Shown piece after piece: positions 25,085-39,450 of a stretch of 43,563 bases of DNA. The stretch's first letter is position 1, and each line of letters begins with the position of its first letter. The notes beneath the pieces are model-generated. The model had not been told where the DNA came from. It saw nothing but the letters and a program-made list of their open reading frames with translations, and made no database searches. The stretch spans positions 1 through 43,563 of the forward strand of contig JNEM01016117.1 in NCBI GenBank assembly GCA_000697335.1. The letters run 5' to 3'. The translations under genes were made by a program, and so were the position numbers. Source of the stretch: Conidiobolus incongruus B7586 (lineage: Eukaryota > Entomophthoromycota > Entomophthoromycetes > Entomophthorales > Conidiobolaceae).

Positions 25085-25350
25085 TTTATGTTAGTTTACC
25101 CATAATTTACCTTTTATTTTGTATTCCCTTAAACTAATCTATTCTTATCCTAGTATAAGATGAGGAAATATAATAGGGATCTATTTATTTATTTTATTCA
25201 GCTATTTATCTAAAGGAAACTAACTCCAAATCTCTATCAACAACTTCCAATAAAACTCTATAATTATATCTTAATCTTATAGTTTACCAATACTCCAACT
25301 TAATTCAATATAATTATCCTAGTTTTTAGCACTAGGATAATATACTCAAC
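25085..25350 (-). repeat. Copy A of a direct repeat, possible long-terminal-repeat remnant
   Basis: The core 25241-25345 closely matches 26311-26428 (shared strings include AACTTCCAATAAAA, CTTAATTCAATATAATTATC and CCTAGTTT). Similarity appears to fade through the flanking 150 bp. It contains the dyad TTATCCTAG-N9-CTAGGATAA. On the minus strand the order of a TGTTGATAA-like string, TATA-like string and downstream sequence resembles a retrotransposon LTR, but this family assignment is weak. Treated as an old, broken element. Confidence 0.5.
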
Positions 25351-26164
25351 TTTAGAAAGAATAAAAAAGATAAGAAATACTAAGAATTAAAATAAATCCT
25401 TATTTATTAAATAATTTAATATTTTTTATATTAATAATTTATAATTAAATGAATTATATAAAAATTTATATAAGAATTTTAAGAACTAATTTTTTAATAA
25501 AAATTAATATTTAATTTTAAAAAATATTTTATCTATAAGGTTATTAATAATTAAAAATTAATAGAAACAAAACTTTAAATATTAAATCTATTAAGTTAAA
25601 AATCTTTCTTTGAATATAGAATTATATAAAAAAATTAAATTATAATTATCAAAAAAAATAACCTAGCTTTATTCAAATTAATATCATAGATAACTTGTTA
25701 TAATTTAATAAAATTAAAATCAAATATATATCAAAGAAATTCTCAATCAATATAATAAAATAAAAGTTCTATTGATAATATAATAAATAAATATCAAAAT
25801 ACAATAAGTAACAATAATATATATATAATGGTAAATATAATAATAAAAATTAGTTTTAATATTAAAAAATATCAATTTATATTTAACCAAAATTAAATAT
25901 CAACTTATTAATCAGATATTATAGGAAATAAAAATTACAAAAATTCATATTTAATATAAACTCCAGATAACTAAGAAAATAATAATATTACCAAATATAT
26001 AAATAATTAAAAGGATTTTTAAATATAATACCAAGTTTATTCAATTAAATACTGAATATTTATATTAGTATAAAAATAAATTTTTCATTTAATATAATAT
26101 ATTAGTGGTTTCAATATTTAATAAATTACTATATTAGACTAAATATCCAAAGTTTAATAAACTA

Positions 26165-26430
26165 TTACATTTCTACCCTATTAGCCTATATATTTTTATT
26201 TTTAACCCACAATCTATTTCTTATACTATTTTCTGTTAAACTTACCCTTTCTTATCTCAATATACAAGGGAACTACTATACTTTCTACTTGAAAAAAACT
26301 AGATCGAGGTGTTTATAAAGAACTTCCAATAAAATTCTATATAGCTATAATTTAACCTTATAACTTATCAACACTCAAGCTTAATTCAATATAATTATCC
26401 TAGTTTCCAGCACTAAGATAATACATTAAT
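26165..26430 (-). repeat. Copy B of the same direct repeat
   Basis: Same orientation as copy A, 1.08 kb further on. The shared core is 26311-26428. The interval between the copies is too short for a complete LTR retrotransposon, so these may be two solo repeats, a shortened element, or parts of a nested set. The copies are clearly diverged from one another, which suggests considerable age. Confidence 0.5.
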
Positions 26431-28261
26431 CTTGATTTAAATATAATTACTTAATAAATTCTAAATAAAATCAAAAATAAAATATTTTTTGATTAATATC
26501 AATATTCCTTTTTAACCTTAAATTAGGTAATTGTTTTTTAGTTTAAATAACTGAGCCATTATCCAAAAAGCTAAATTTTAATTATACTTTAAAAGATAGG
26601 TATTTATAATTCTATATTTTACTTTTTATTTTATATCGATCAGAAAAAAAATATTTAATTTCCTAAATAGAACATAATTAAAATTATTTCTGGGTTTTAA
26701 TTTAAATAATAAAACTATTTAATATATTTTTTCATTATAATTATATTTATAATAAGATAAATAATTAAAAGTTTTATCAACTTATAATAAAAATATTATA
26801 TAATTAGAAAAAAATTAATAGACCAATATAACTAAAGACTTTATAAACAGAATAAATAATAAATTGCTTAAATTAATTAATAAATATAATAATTGTATTT
26901 TTATTTCCTAAATTTAAGAGTAAATAAATTAAATTTAATAAAATATAAAATTTATATTTAAATACCCTTTCAAGGGTTCGTATATTACTTAATAAATAGA
27001 ATAAAAAATGCTCTTGATATAATGCTTTTATATATGATAAATATCGGATAATTAAAATATAAAATGGTTATATATATAACTTAAATGATTCAAGATTTTA
27101 AAATATTCCCAATAATATATAAATTAAATTAAGACACTGATAATACTGAAAAATATTCCTTTATTAATTAAATAAGATTCAAGCCAATATTTAAAGATTG
27201 GGGTTAGGGTTTACTCCTTTGGAAGCTCTGAACTTTATATAAGACTTGGACAAAGATAATCAAATTTAATAAACCTGGGATTAATTTTATCATATATAAT
27301 CATTTATTAATTGAATTTCAAAATATCTATTTTATTAAAACTTTAATATATTTTCTTAATTCTATTAATTAGTAATTTAGCATAATTTATTAAATATTAA
27401 ATCTTTGAATTTCCTTATTAAACAAAAAATTACATAAATAATAATATTTGAAAATAAAAAAGTGCATTTTTTATTTCTGATTTTTGAAATATATTAAAAG
27501 CTTTAAATATCAGAATTTATTTAAAAAATTCATATATTAAAATAATATATATATTTATATTTGTTATAGTTATTTTTTGATCTAAAGATTTAGTGTTAAA
27601 TTTATATATAGTTAAACTAAAAGGTGATTATCAGAAGTCTTTTATTTGTGTATTATTAAAACTCAATACCAAATTATTTAAGATTATTTAAAATTCACAA
27701 GCAATTTATAAAGATAATGCCTTATCTAAAACTACAATTTATCACTAAACTTGTGACTTTAAGGGTAGAAGACAAATTATCCAAAATTTGTTAAACTATA
27801 ACAAGCTAATTTCTTTAATATTTTTATTTATTAAAAAAATAAGAATTTATATCAAAAACAACCTTATAATTAAATGAAGAAAATAATCAAAGAATTATAA
27901 ATTTAATAATATAAGTTTATTATATTATATTAAAAGTGAAATTTGATATAATTATTTAAAAATTAAATATTTATATTATAAATTTATAGGTTTTTGGTGA
28001 TAAAAAAAATTAAAACCTAATATATCTATCATTAACTTTTTTAACTTCTTTAAGTTTATATGGTATAAAATCAATTAACTTCTTATATTAAAAAGGGTTA
28101 ATCTTGTTTTATACTTCTTGAATATATTTTTAAAGCTGATTTAAATTTTTCATTAGGGGGAAAGTTTTAATAACTTTTTTTAACTAATTTTAAAGGTATT
28201 TAATTAAGTTAAAATTAAAAAATTAAAAAAGTTACTTTATAACTATTATCTTATTATTTTT

Positions 28262-28317
28262 AAGCTATATAGTAATAAAAGCTATATGGTAATAAAAGCT
28301 ATAATATAATAAAAAGC
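28262..28317 (+). repeat. Short tandem repeat of a 17-nt unit
   Basis: Three successive copies of AAGCTATATAGTAATAA-like units with a few differences between them, followed by a partial fourth. Confidence 0.8.
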
Positions 28318-30240
28318 ATTATCTTATTAAAAAATAATATTAGATTTATTTAACTTATATTATTCAATAGTTTTTTTAATTTATTATTTAAAATATTTTA
28401 ATATATTTTAATATTAATTCCTTTATTAACTTTATAAAGATAATTTATACTTAAAGATAATATATATCCCTAAATAATAATTAACCTATTATTATATTTT
28501 TGGGTAAAATTAACATAATGGTTATAAAGCAATTTTATATTTTTTTAAAATATCTAGCTTTTTTATTAAATCTACTAAAATATATTTTTGTTTTATTAAA
28601 TTAAATAACCTTATTCTAATTAGTTTAAGTTGAATATCAATAATGATATTTAAACTCCCACTTAACTTTATAATAGGATTTTTTTAATTAGGGGTGTTTT
28701 TTCTTAAAATATAAATAGTATCTATGTTAATATAAAGCATATGTAATAATATTAGTATTAACTAATATTTTTATATAGTTTGATAATTCTTGTTATATTT
28801 CTATAATAATACTATAATTATTTATATTAACTAACTTATAAATATATTTCTTATTATATTCATTTATAATCTTAATATATTTAAGTTTAAGTTTCAATAT
28901 ATCTTTATTATTATTCTTAATAGCTTTAATTATAATAAACTACCTAACACTAGTAATTCTAGTAATATTACAAGTTGATTTATTTTTTTATAAAGTTAAT
29001 TAATATATAAATAGATTTTTTTAGAGAGGGATTTAAATATAATGATATTAATAAAAAGAATTTAATATATCTGTAAAATATTATATAAAATAATTACAAA
29101 AAAAGAAAAAAGATATGGTTATATATTGTTAAATATATCCCTTTATTTTAAAAACCAATAAATTTATAATTTATCTTAGTTAAATATTAAAAATTAATAT
29201 TTTTGCTAATAATTTACTAAATATATCAAAATATATTTATTTATTATCAAATAATATCCCTTAATTATATATTATAGGTTCAAGTAATTTAATATATACA
29301 ATTGTTTTAGTTTTTAATTAATATATATATATATATATATATTTTTGATTTTATGTCTCACTTTTGTAGGTTAGTGTATAATCCTATATTTAAATATAAA
29401 ATCAAATATTAAATTAAGTTAAAATAATATATTTGAAAATATCTAATAATCAAGTATTATATTAATAAGTGAAAGTTAATCATTATAGTAGATAATAATA
29501 GTATAAGCTTTTTATATTTAATTCTTATGATAAGTTAATTTATAATATATTATAAATTATTTTAATAAATATAGTTATTTTTAATTAGATTATGATTATA
29601 AATTCAGATTATTTATTAATTTAAACAATAATTTTCAAATATAAAAAATTCAACAGGTAAAGGGTTTTAAAAAATTTATTAAACTAAATTACCAAGTTTA
29701 ATATATTCACCAAAATATAACTTATATAATGATGATTACCTTAGGTTATTAAAAATATGCTAACAATGATAAAAATTTCAATATATCCATTTAAATTTAT
29801 AAAATATTAAACTTTAATCCTTGTTAAAAAAAACTATTATTTAAATTTCAAAAGATTACCAAATATATACATATAATAATTGATAATTAAAAAAGTATTT
29901 ATTTTTTATTATTTATTTATTTTATAGATTATATATTAAAATATTTATTTAATTTTAGTTTTAAGATTTCATCATTTTTAATTTCGTTAGTAATGATTTA
30001 TATATTTAAACTCTAAATAAATATATTACCTATAACATAATAACTATATTTTTAAATGATAATTTTTTCAGAATGATTATAATCAAATTATATTAAGTGG
30101 CGATATATAGTTTAAATTATAATTATTATATTTACTAATAATGTTTTATAGTTTTAATTAAAATAAAAAATATAAAAATAAAAAGAATTATTAAGTTTCA
30201 AGATAAAAAAAGAATAAATATTCTTATTTTTCCAAAAATT

Positions 30241-32261
30241 CAACATTGATAAATTATAAAAATATATAAATAATAGCTGGTGGAAGAGGGTTTTACATAT
30301 ATATTATTGATAAATAATTTAGCCAATTTGAAGTCAGAAGATCTAATATGAAATTATTAAATCATTAATTTTTTAAATCTATATCCTACTAAAAAAATAT
30401 AAACTAACTGATATTCAAATATCATATATATGTCATAATAAAATATTTTTGCAAATTTGTATTTTTTGACCTTAATTCAGATATAATTTAATTACAAGTT
30501 AAAATTCATTAGCAAATGAGTCAAGTTATTTTATACTTTAATCAGGATTAAATAACTTAGAAAAAATATATATATATAATATATAAACTTATGATATTAT
30601 AGTACTTAACCTAATATGTTTAAAAAATTATTGAAATATATGAATCATAGATTGCAATATAAAATCAATTATAAAAAATTAACAAGAAAGTGCTGGAATT
30701 ATTTGATTATACCCACCATCATAAATATTGAAGCAGAGACTATTTAAAAAAAGTAAATGCTATTACAAGCATAGAAATTTATGATATAACATGCCTGTAA
30801 TAATTAGAAGCAAATATAAAATGTAATAGTGAAATATATTATTGATTCTTGAAAACTTTAATTGGTGTAAGGAAAATTTAATTCAAAAGCCATTTATTTT
30901 ATTTGATCATATCAATATATATAGAGTTAAAATTATCAACACCTTGTTTATTAAAAAATTTATCTCTTTTATCACATCCATTATGCTCGCCAAATATGAA
31001 TCCTTGTGATTATGACTATTATGATAAGTTGAAGTAAGAAATTTAATAATTGTTCAACTTGATTCTAAAATCAGAGATATAATTTTAAAAATGAATTCTA
31101 AAAAATTATATAAAGGGGTTAAGGAATTACAGTTAGTATGATGATGTACTATTTAAAAAAAGGAAGATATTCATTATATAAGTGATATTACCTTTACTTT
31201 AGCTTTTTTAATATATAGTAATAGAAATTGAAAACATTCTAAAATATTTTCTTATATAATAAATGATAAAAATTAATAATTCCAAATCCACAGTTATAAT
31301 CATATGTACCTCAAACTCTATAAAGTTTATCTTAATAAGTCTTAAATTGAAATAATAACATACAAAATATAAGTATATATTTATTTAATTAAAATCAATC
31401 ATTTATATTTATTGTATAGAATATTAATTTTGAAATTTAAATTTATTAAGGTTAATATAGATTAGTTTTTGAATTATATTAATAGCTATTCCTTGGCCTA
31501 AAAATCTTAGATGAGGAATTTCGATTTTATATATCATCTTTTTTACTATTGATTCAATTAGATGATTACATTTATCTGATATTTTATTTGTAAATTTTAA
31601 CCTAAGCCAGCCAAAGTAATGATCTAGTAAATAAATTACACTTTGATTAATTAATTAATTTAATCATTGAGCATTGATTTTGCTGATAATAATCATATAC
31701 AATTAAGGGGATTAAATTAAATAATCATTATGATTCAAAATGGACAAAAATCAGATAATTTTTTAATATTATTATAATTTTGTATTTAATCGATTTGCAA
31801 AAAATTGAATTAGTATTTAATGAAATGTTGTTAGAATTTGAAGATGCAAAATTTCAAATACATAATAATTGACTACAGTTATTTCTTGTAAATAGTTAAA
31901 ACATATTTTATTCTAAATTTATTGTAATATGGTCACATTAACCCATTCCAATCCATTAGTCACGCGTGTAATCAATATTAAACAATTGATTAATGACCTT
32001 TCTAAAATGAACACAATCCCACAAACAGTTCAGTTCCTCAACCCAACAGAATATTAATTTCATCTTAATTTAGAATCAAGATAAGATAAAACTATAATTA
32101 ATTTTCAAATGACAATTCCCACAAAATTATAAGATTCCAATTAAATTAATTACCCATCCTTATAATCTAATTTCTATTAAATTATCTATATTTATTTAAA
32201 AAATTATATATATTTTAATAATTAATTACTTAGAATTTTTTATATGTTAAATTTTTGAGAA
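30241..32261. other. Intergenic region upstream of MDM10
   Basis: AT-rich but with ordinary TG and CA content, unlike the preceding block. No gene was recognised. The last 350 bp before MDM10 is more mixed (CCCATTCCAATCC, CCCACAAACAG) and is the likely promoter. Confidence 0.5.
31962..31967. promoter_or_regulatory. ACGCGT, an MCB-like element upstream of MDM10
   Basis: This palindrome lies 295 bp before the MDM10 start codon. ACGCGT is the MBF-binding cell-cycle box in yeasts and is rare in AT-rich DNA. A role at MDM10 is inference. Confidence 0.25.
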
Positions 32262-33675
32262 ATGTTAAGTTTTATGGAATATTGTTTACAAGTTTATTTA
32301 GAGAATAAAGGCTGGCAGAGGGAACATTTTTATTCTAATTTAACTCAGGCTTCGAGAGGTAGGTAAGCATTAGATTAATTCAACAATTTATTACTCAATA
32401 TTCAATAAATTATTATTTTTGTAATATAAGTTATTAATAAATTAATTGATATAGATATATTGGATTTTACAATACCACAAGGTATTGGCGTTAATTGTTC
32501 CAAGAGTAGCACTGAACAATTTAAAGTAACTTACACGAGTCAATATACCCATAAATTTATTGGATCAATTGGTTACCTGTTTACGTCCAAACCTCTGAAA
32601 CTGAGTCCAAATACTTTTATCACTTATAACCAGTTGATGTTAGAGCGTTATTATCAGCAGATCGAGAATCGGTTGACGAGTAACCATATTTTATTCGATG
32701 AGGACTTGAATAGAGTGAAACTGAAAGTTGGGGAGGATGTGACAAAGAGGTTGGAACCTAGTTATATCCAGAGCGTGTTGGATTGGTTGCACGATAAGAG
32801 CAACTTAACGAGTGATTATTTGCTGTATTGCAATTTGTTCTTGCCTCAGGGCAGACTTGAAGGTTTGTACACTTGTCAACTTTCCCCCACGTCCCAATGT
32901 ATTGTCAGTGGCGTCAGTACACCAAAACAATCTGATCAATCTCACGTAAATTCACTGTACACTTAATCATTCGTAGCTCTAATGAATTTATAGATATCTA
33001 TCATGTATCAAAAATCCACACAAAATTCCTGTACTGAACTAAGCTATCATACCGACACCAAATTAATTGGCCTCCGAACTCTGTACAGGTTCTACAATTC
33101 CCAAAATGTGCTAGTAGACTCTAAATGGTCGGCAGGCTACGAGTTTTATTATTCGAGAGCTACAAAATTGGGTGGTTGTAAGTCTCATTATTGTTATTAT
33201 TGAATTGGTCATTTGATTTAATTTTGTTTTTTAGTGTCTTTGGGCGTTAGAAAAGAATCCAATTTGCCAACCCCTACTGCTTTGACATTAACTGTCAATC
33301 CCGTTATGGGTCACCTGTCCACATCGTATACTAATATGATCCACCCCAAACTTACAGCGGGTACGAGGTACTCCTTCAATGTCTACTCTTTAGAATCTGA
33401 TCTCGCAGTTGGATTCGAATGGAGGAATGGACGTGAAGGTCTTGTTAAATTAAGTTTAGGACTCAATCAAGTAATGTTCTTCAATTTATTTTATCACCTT
33501 TTCCATTTTATATTAATATGAATTGTAGGGCCTAACCACACTACTAAGCGGTAGATATCGCCAACTGTACTTCACATTGGGTGTCCTAATTGACTCCCCA
33601 ACCAATTCCCAATCGCTCAAACCTAAATCCCACTCCCTCGTCAAGGGCATAGGTATTCAATTAGATTATTTCTGA
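32262..33675 (+). CDS. MDM10: MDM10, mitochondrial outer-membrane beta-barrel of ERMES
   Basis: Five exons (32262-32358, 32455-32945, 32994-33177, 33235-33470, 33529-33675) splice in phase to 384 residues ending in TGA. The N-terminus MLSFMEYCLQVYLENKGW followed by REHFYSNLTQASRDILDF and IPQGIGVNCSKSS is diagnostic for Mdm10. The body alternates short polar and hydrophobic strands as in a 19-strand barrel. It ends in a final strand SLVKGIGIQLDYF that matches the family's closing strand and a sorting-signal pattern. Mdm10 works in the ERMES contact between ER and mitochondria (with Mmm1, Mdm12, Mdm34) and with the SAM complex in Tom40 assembly. The length is slightly below that of the yeast protein (493). 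The gene precedes the MYST gene by 272 bp on the same strand. Confidence 0.96.
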
Positions 33676-33947
33676 CCTAATTAAATAAATTAATTATATT
33701 TAAAATAATATTCTAATAGTGTTTATTTTTGATATGATAGTTATTGTCCTTATTAAATCATCCATTTAAATTGAGATTTATTTGAAGAGCTAGAATCCCA
33801 TAATGGTTTATCACCTCATTCCATATATCAAAAAAATATAAATTTAATCCAAATTTGACTTGATTTTTCTTTTGATCAATAATTAATGTAAACAAATTAA
33901 ACTCAATTTCAATAAAAATTTATTCGTAAAAATTTATTAATATCAAA

Positions 33948-35384
<1,437 letters not shown>

Positions 35385-35448
35385 AATCAATAATGTGTTA
35401 TATCTGAATTGGGGCTTTTATTAATTGGAAAGTTATTTGCTAATACAT

Positions 35449-36573
35449 TTATTTGTCATCAACATGAAGTTTGAGAATCTTCATATAAGCTACGGGTGCG
35501 AATGCATCTTTAGAGTGCATAACAGTCTCATATTCGTCACTAATTAAGAATATTAGGAATTATTATTACAATAAATATTATTTGCAGTGACTTACATAAC
35601 CAATCTTCTCTTGAATAGTGGACAATCTAAAGTTAAGCTTTCAAATTCACCGCCTTCTCCACATACGTTAATACCATACTTTTGATTCTATTATAATTAA
35701 TATTAGATCAATGAATCACATATAAACGAATAATATAAATTTACCAAATCTGTCAAAATAGGTTGCATTTCAGCTAAAGTCTTATTAATGTGAATAGGTT
35801 TCAATCCTAAAAAATAGTATTAATATTTAGAATTAATAAAAATACACATATGTACTCACCCATAGCTGCTACTTTAATTAAGATAGCGTGTAAACCGCTA
35901 TCGATCATGTCTTGAAGTAGTGCTTCTTGCTCTCTCTGCCATAAATAAGCTAAAGGTTTTAAGTTTAAGCGTTTACATCTAATTAAGAGTTACATTGAAC
36001 AAATTTCGAATGTGATGACTATTATTAATTACATATGCTCTACCCTGTTAGATTGATAACTAGAAAAAATAGCTCCAACCGACACAGCTTCAATATCGGG
36101 AATTTCATCCTAATCCCAATTATTATACTTTTCATAATATGAATCATATATAGAAGTTACCTGAATGCGCTTCAATAAAACATAAAGATCTTCAGTTTCG
36201 TCTAACTCGGTGGTCTCGTAATCCATTTTCTGATTGATTGGTGTACCGTTAATAGGCTGACGATAGCATGGTAAATCCATACATTGAGCATAATATTCAA
36301 TCACATTGTGACCCACCGTTTGGTACATGTAGCTATCCAACTCATCTATTCAAATTTAATATTGATATAATATTAGAAATGAATGAATATATTCACCTTT
36401 ATTGGAGGTTTCTGGAGGGTGCAAATTAGCTAGAGCGACAATTTCATGACCGTCTTTGACACATTCCATCATATTGAAGCAGCTGTCTTTACCGCCACTA
36501 ATCATCATATTATTAATGTTACACATTATTTAATTATATGTATTGATTACCTAACAAGTGCTACAACTTTCAT
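35449..36573 (-). CDS. DPH6: Diphthine-ammonia ligase, short form
   Basis: Eight exons (36573-36551, 36497-36397, 36345-36161, 36109-36033, 35978-35860, 35806-35745, 35687-35596, 35539-35449) join in phase to 249 residues ending in TAA. It opens with MKVVALVSGGKDSCFNMMEC, an adenosine-nucleotide PP-loop (SGGKDS, residues 8-13). It continues with ANLHPP, SVGAIFSSYQSNRVEH, LNLKPLAYLWQREQ and the signature CGEGGEFESLTLDCPLF (about 198-214). This is the ATP-dependent amidation that completes diphthamide on EF2, in the cytosol. Yeast Dph6 is a much longer protein with C-terminal YjgF-like domains. This one ends after the ligase domain, as in animals. It converges on the MYST gene with 64 bp between the stops. 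Confidence 0.95.
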
Positions 36574-37579
36574 TGTTTTCAATTATTATTTATTTAATTT
36601 GGTTTTTTTTCAGTCCCTGAAAATTTATTAAATCTAATGTTTGACGTAGTATTTGTTTCGAATTAAATTAAATTGTGGGACTATTAATTGAATCATGAAA
36701 AAAATTTGAATAAGTCATTAAGCTGATTATAATTATTATGTATTAATAAATAAAATTTACTAATAAATTATTTCATTTTATTTAATTAGTTTTTATTATT
36801 ATTAATTGTTGAAATTATAAAATATTATTAATTTTACATTTGTTAATTCTGGACAGTAATTTCAATCCATTATAATCAAATCATATACCAATTTTTTATA
36901 TAATTTTTAATAAATAAATATATATATATATATAATCATATTATTCGATATATTTAATTCAAAGGAAAAATCTCACTAATATAAGCATAATCAAGTTTAT
37001 AATCTCAAAACCATTCCATAATCTCGCAATTTAAATTAATTCTAACATAAAAAATTCTCAAAAAATCTAATAAATCTTTTTGATTAATATAATTAAATAT
37101 TTGTTGATATAAATAAATAGTAATACTAATTTCATCATATTCACAATGTTATTATTATTAGATAAGTTTAAATTGCCAAAATTTTAAAATAGTCACCAGA
37201 TTAAAATAACATTAATTTGGAAATATGGTTTTATACAATAATAATTTATCGAATAATTAATATAGTATAGATTTAGAATTATTATTCAATTTTTTTGGAA
37301 CAGAATCAGAAAGTTGTGAAAAATATTTTAACAATTTTACTACAAAAGCAGAATTCAACATTCATAAGGTTTGGTGTTTGGGAAACAAAGTTAAAATGCT
37401 GGCCAATGTGAAAATTTATAAAATCAAATAAATGTTAAAATACACTACTTCAATGAATATGTTAACTACAATATTGAATATTTGATAATAAAATGTCAAA
37501 ATAAAATTCATATTGAATTATACAAAGAAAGACTATTTTAATACTATTTTAAATAATTGTATACATACATGATTTGAAC
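36574..37579. other. Intergenic spacer
   Basis: One kilobase of AT-rich DNA between the DPH6 start and the HGD 3' end, with a (TA)n run near 36916-36934. No gene or RNA recognised. The DPH6 promoter must lie here. Confidence 0.6.
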
Positions 37580-39158
37580 TTATTTCTGGTTGGGATTGAA
37601 TTTGCTAGGGATAGTGGCCCAATGCTTCCAGTAGTCGGCATCAACGGCTTCGGAGCGGATCATGGCCCACTTAGTTGTACGGAGCATTAAGCTGCTTTCG
37701 AACATGAAGGCTTGGGTTCCGTCGGCGACGCGAGTGGGCTTGAGCTCAGCGGTGGAGGCCTTTTCAAATGTGGGGCGGTCGGGTCCGTGAGGAGTCATCA
37801 TGCTGTGCAAACTGGCACCTCCAGGATTGAAACCTTCAGCCTTGGCTTCATATTGGCCGAGGATGAGTCCCATGAATTCGCTCATGGCGTTGCGGTGGAA
37901 GTAGGGAGGACGGAAGGTGCCCTCAGCAACAGCCCATCTGGGTGGGAAGATGACAAAATCAGCAATGGCGGTACCGGGATATGCAGATTTGGCGGTGAGA
38001 ACGGTGAAGATAGAGGGATCGGGGTGATCGAAAGAGACTGTGTTCATGGTGTTGAACTTGGCCAAATCGTACTTATAGGGAGCATAGTTACCATGCCAAG
38101 CAACAACGTCGAAGGGAGAATGGTTTTGACGAGAAGAAAACAATTCACCTTGGTACTTATTGAAAACTTTCCATTCTTCTTCCTTGTCTTCGTAGAAGGC
38201 GATAGGAGTTTGGAAATCGCGGGGGTTGGCTAAACCGTTGGCACCTAAACATTTCAGATGAGCTGCATATTCAACAAGTTTAGACGATCATATGATTCTT
38301 ACCAATAGGACCCAAATCGGGAAGTTCAAAGTGATGGCCGAAGATTTCTAAAATGTAACCACGACTAAACCAAGGTTAATGTCTTACATGCATATTCATT
38401 GAAATGTAAATTACCTGGGGCCATCGGGCAAGTTAACCTTGAAGCGGATACCTCTTTGAATGACAACAATTTGGTTGGGTTCGACGAAAATCTTACCGAA
38501 TTCGGTTTGGATATCGAGACGACCTTGTTGAGGGACTGATATTTGCTGTTAAAACACTGTTATGCTAATTGTATTAAAATACTTACCAATTAACAAATCA
38601 CCATCAGAATTTTGGAAAGCTTCCTTGTCCATACTCTTGTTAGCTAAGTACATGTGAATAGCTAAACCTTCACGAGTGGCGGGGTCACCAGCACCAGCGA
38701 CAGTGAAGAGACCTTCAACGAAGGTGAGAGGTTCTTCAGGGATGGTGAAAGGCTTCCAACGAGTTTGATTGGGGGTGATTTCAACCTTGTCATCATCCTT
38801 AAAGCAGCCCAAGAGTTCCTTAGTTTGGACCTTCTTGTAGGGCTCGTGAACGACACAGGGACGGATACGGTACAACCAACTACAATAGAATTAGATCATG
38901 TGGCTGGGTTACATGTTACTATTAAGTTTACCTTCTTTGGTTACCGTGACGAGGGACAGTGAAAGCGGTACCGGATAACTGTTCGGCATATAAGTTGTAA
39001 GGGCAGACTTGGGGAGAGTTTTGACCTAATTTCATTGAATTAATATTTAAAAATCAAACACAGTAAAAGTAAGTACCCTTGGGTAAAGCATCAGGCAAAG
39101 CCTCAGAGGTGAAATGGTTGCCGAAACCTTCTTGATATTTGTAATCGAATTCACTCAT
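37580..39158 (-). CDS. HGD: Homogentisate 1,2-dioxygenase
   Basis: Six exons (39158-39077, 39025-38932, 38879-38587, 38535-38415, 38364-38303, 38244-37580) give 438 residues ending in TAA, the usual family length. The start [20 protein letters not shown] matches the family N-terminus. Conserved strings run throughout ([54 protein letters not shown]). By alignment in memory with the human enzyme, the iron ligands are His334 and Glu340 in [13 protein letters not shown] and His370 in MMTPHGPD, and the active-site His is 291 in FDHPDP. It opens the aromatic ring of homogentisate to maleylacetoacetate in tyrosine and phenylalanine breakdown, in the cytosol. No other gene of the pathway is in the window. 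A TATA box and a CGG/CCG dyad lie upstream. Confidence 0.97.
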
Positions 39159-39222
39159 TATGATTTATATTTAATTAATTTACAATAACTTGAAAACTGA
39201 AGAATTTAGAGACTGATGATAT

Positions 39223-39233
39223 CTTTATATATA
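39223..39233 (-). promoter_or_regulatory. TATA box of HGD
   Basis: TATATATAAAG on the minus strand, 65 bp before the ATG at 39158, leaves room for a transcription start about 30 bp downstream and a short leader. Confidence 0.5.
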
Positions 39234-39450
39234 CTTGATCTAATATTCCTATTACGGTTACCATCATCAAAACTATAATTAGTGGATAATTATTTATAAA
39301 TGGAACTAAAATTGGTTTTAATTGACTGATTAAAAGAATGACGTAAAATCACAAGATTTCTGGAAATTCTAGCATTTTATTGGCTCAATCTCACCATCTG
39401 AATAACTGGAATTTTCCTATATAGTTCGAAATCAATAATGGAATGATTGA

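Larger units (their letters stand above)
25031..30240. other. Extremely AT-rich, TG/CA-poor block, probably decayed repeats
   Basis: Composition changes sharply here. In a hand count of 28381-28620 I found about 12% GC and only 5 TG or CA dinucleotides. A comparison stretch, 6841-7080, has about 19% GC and 25. Long runs of TA, AAT and TTA dominate, and no open frame of gene size exists. Loss of CA/TG with gain of TA is the mark left by repeat-induced point mutation or a similar C-to-T process on repeats. The block contains two related direct repeats at 25085-25350 and 26165-26430, so it probably contains old transposable elements, though no protein motif was recognised. Confidence 0.55.

Noticed and set aside
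26961-26985. GGTTCG string near CCCTTTCAAGGG, resembling a tRNA B box
   Set aside because: No cloverleaf can be built around it.
29325-29342. (TA)n runs here and near 8070, 20451 and 36916
   Set aside because: Ordinary microsatellites in AT-rich DNA with no sign of function.
37712-38233. Plus-strand open frame of 173 residues
   Set aside because: Antisense shadow of HGD, whose catalytic residues are all on the minus strand.
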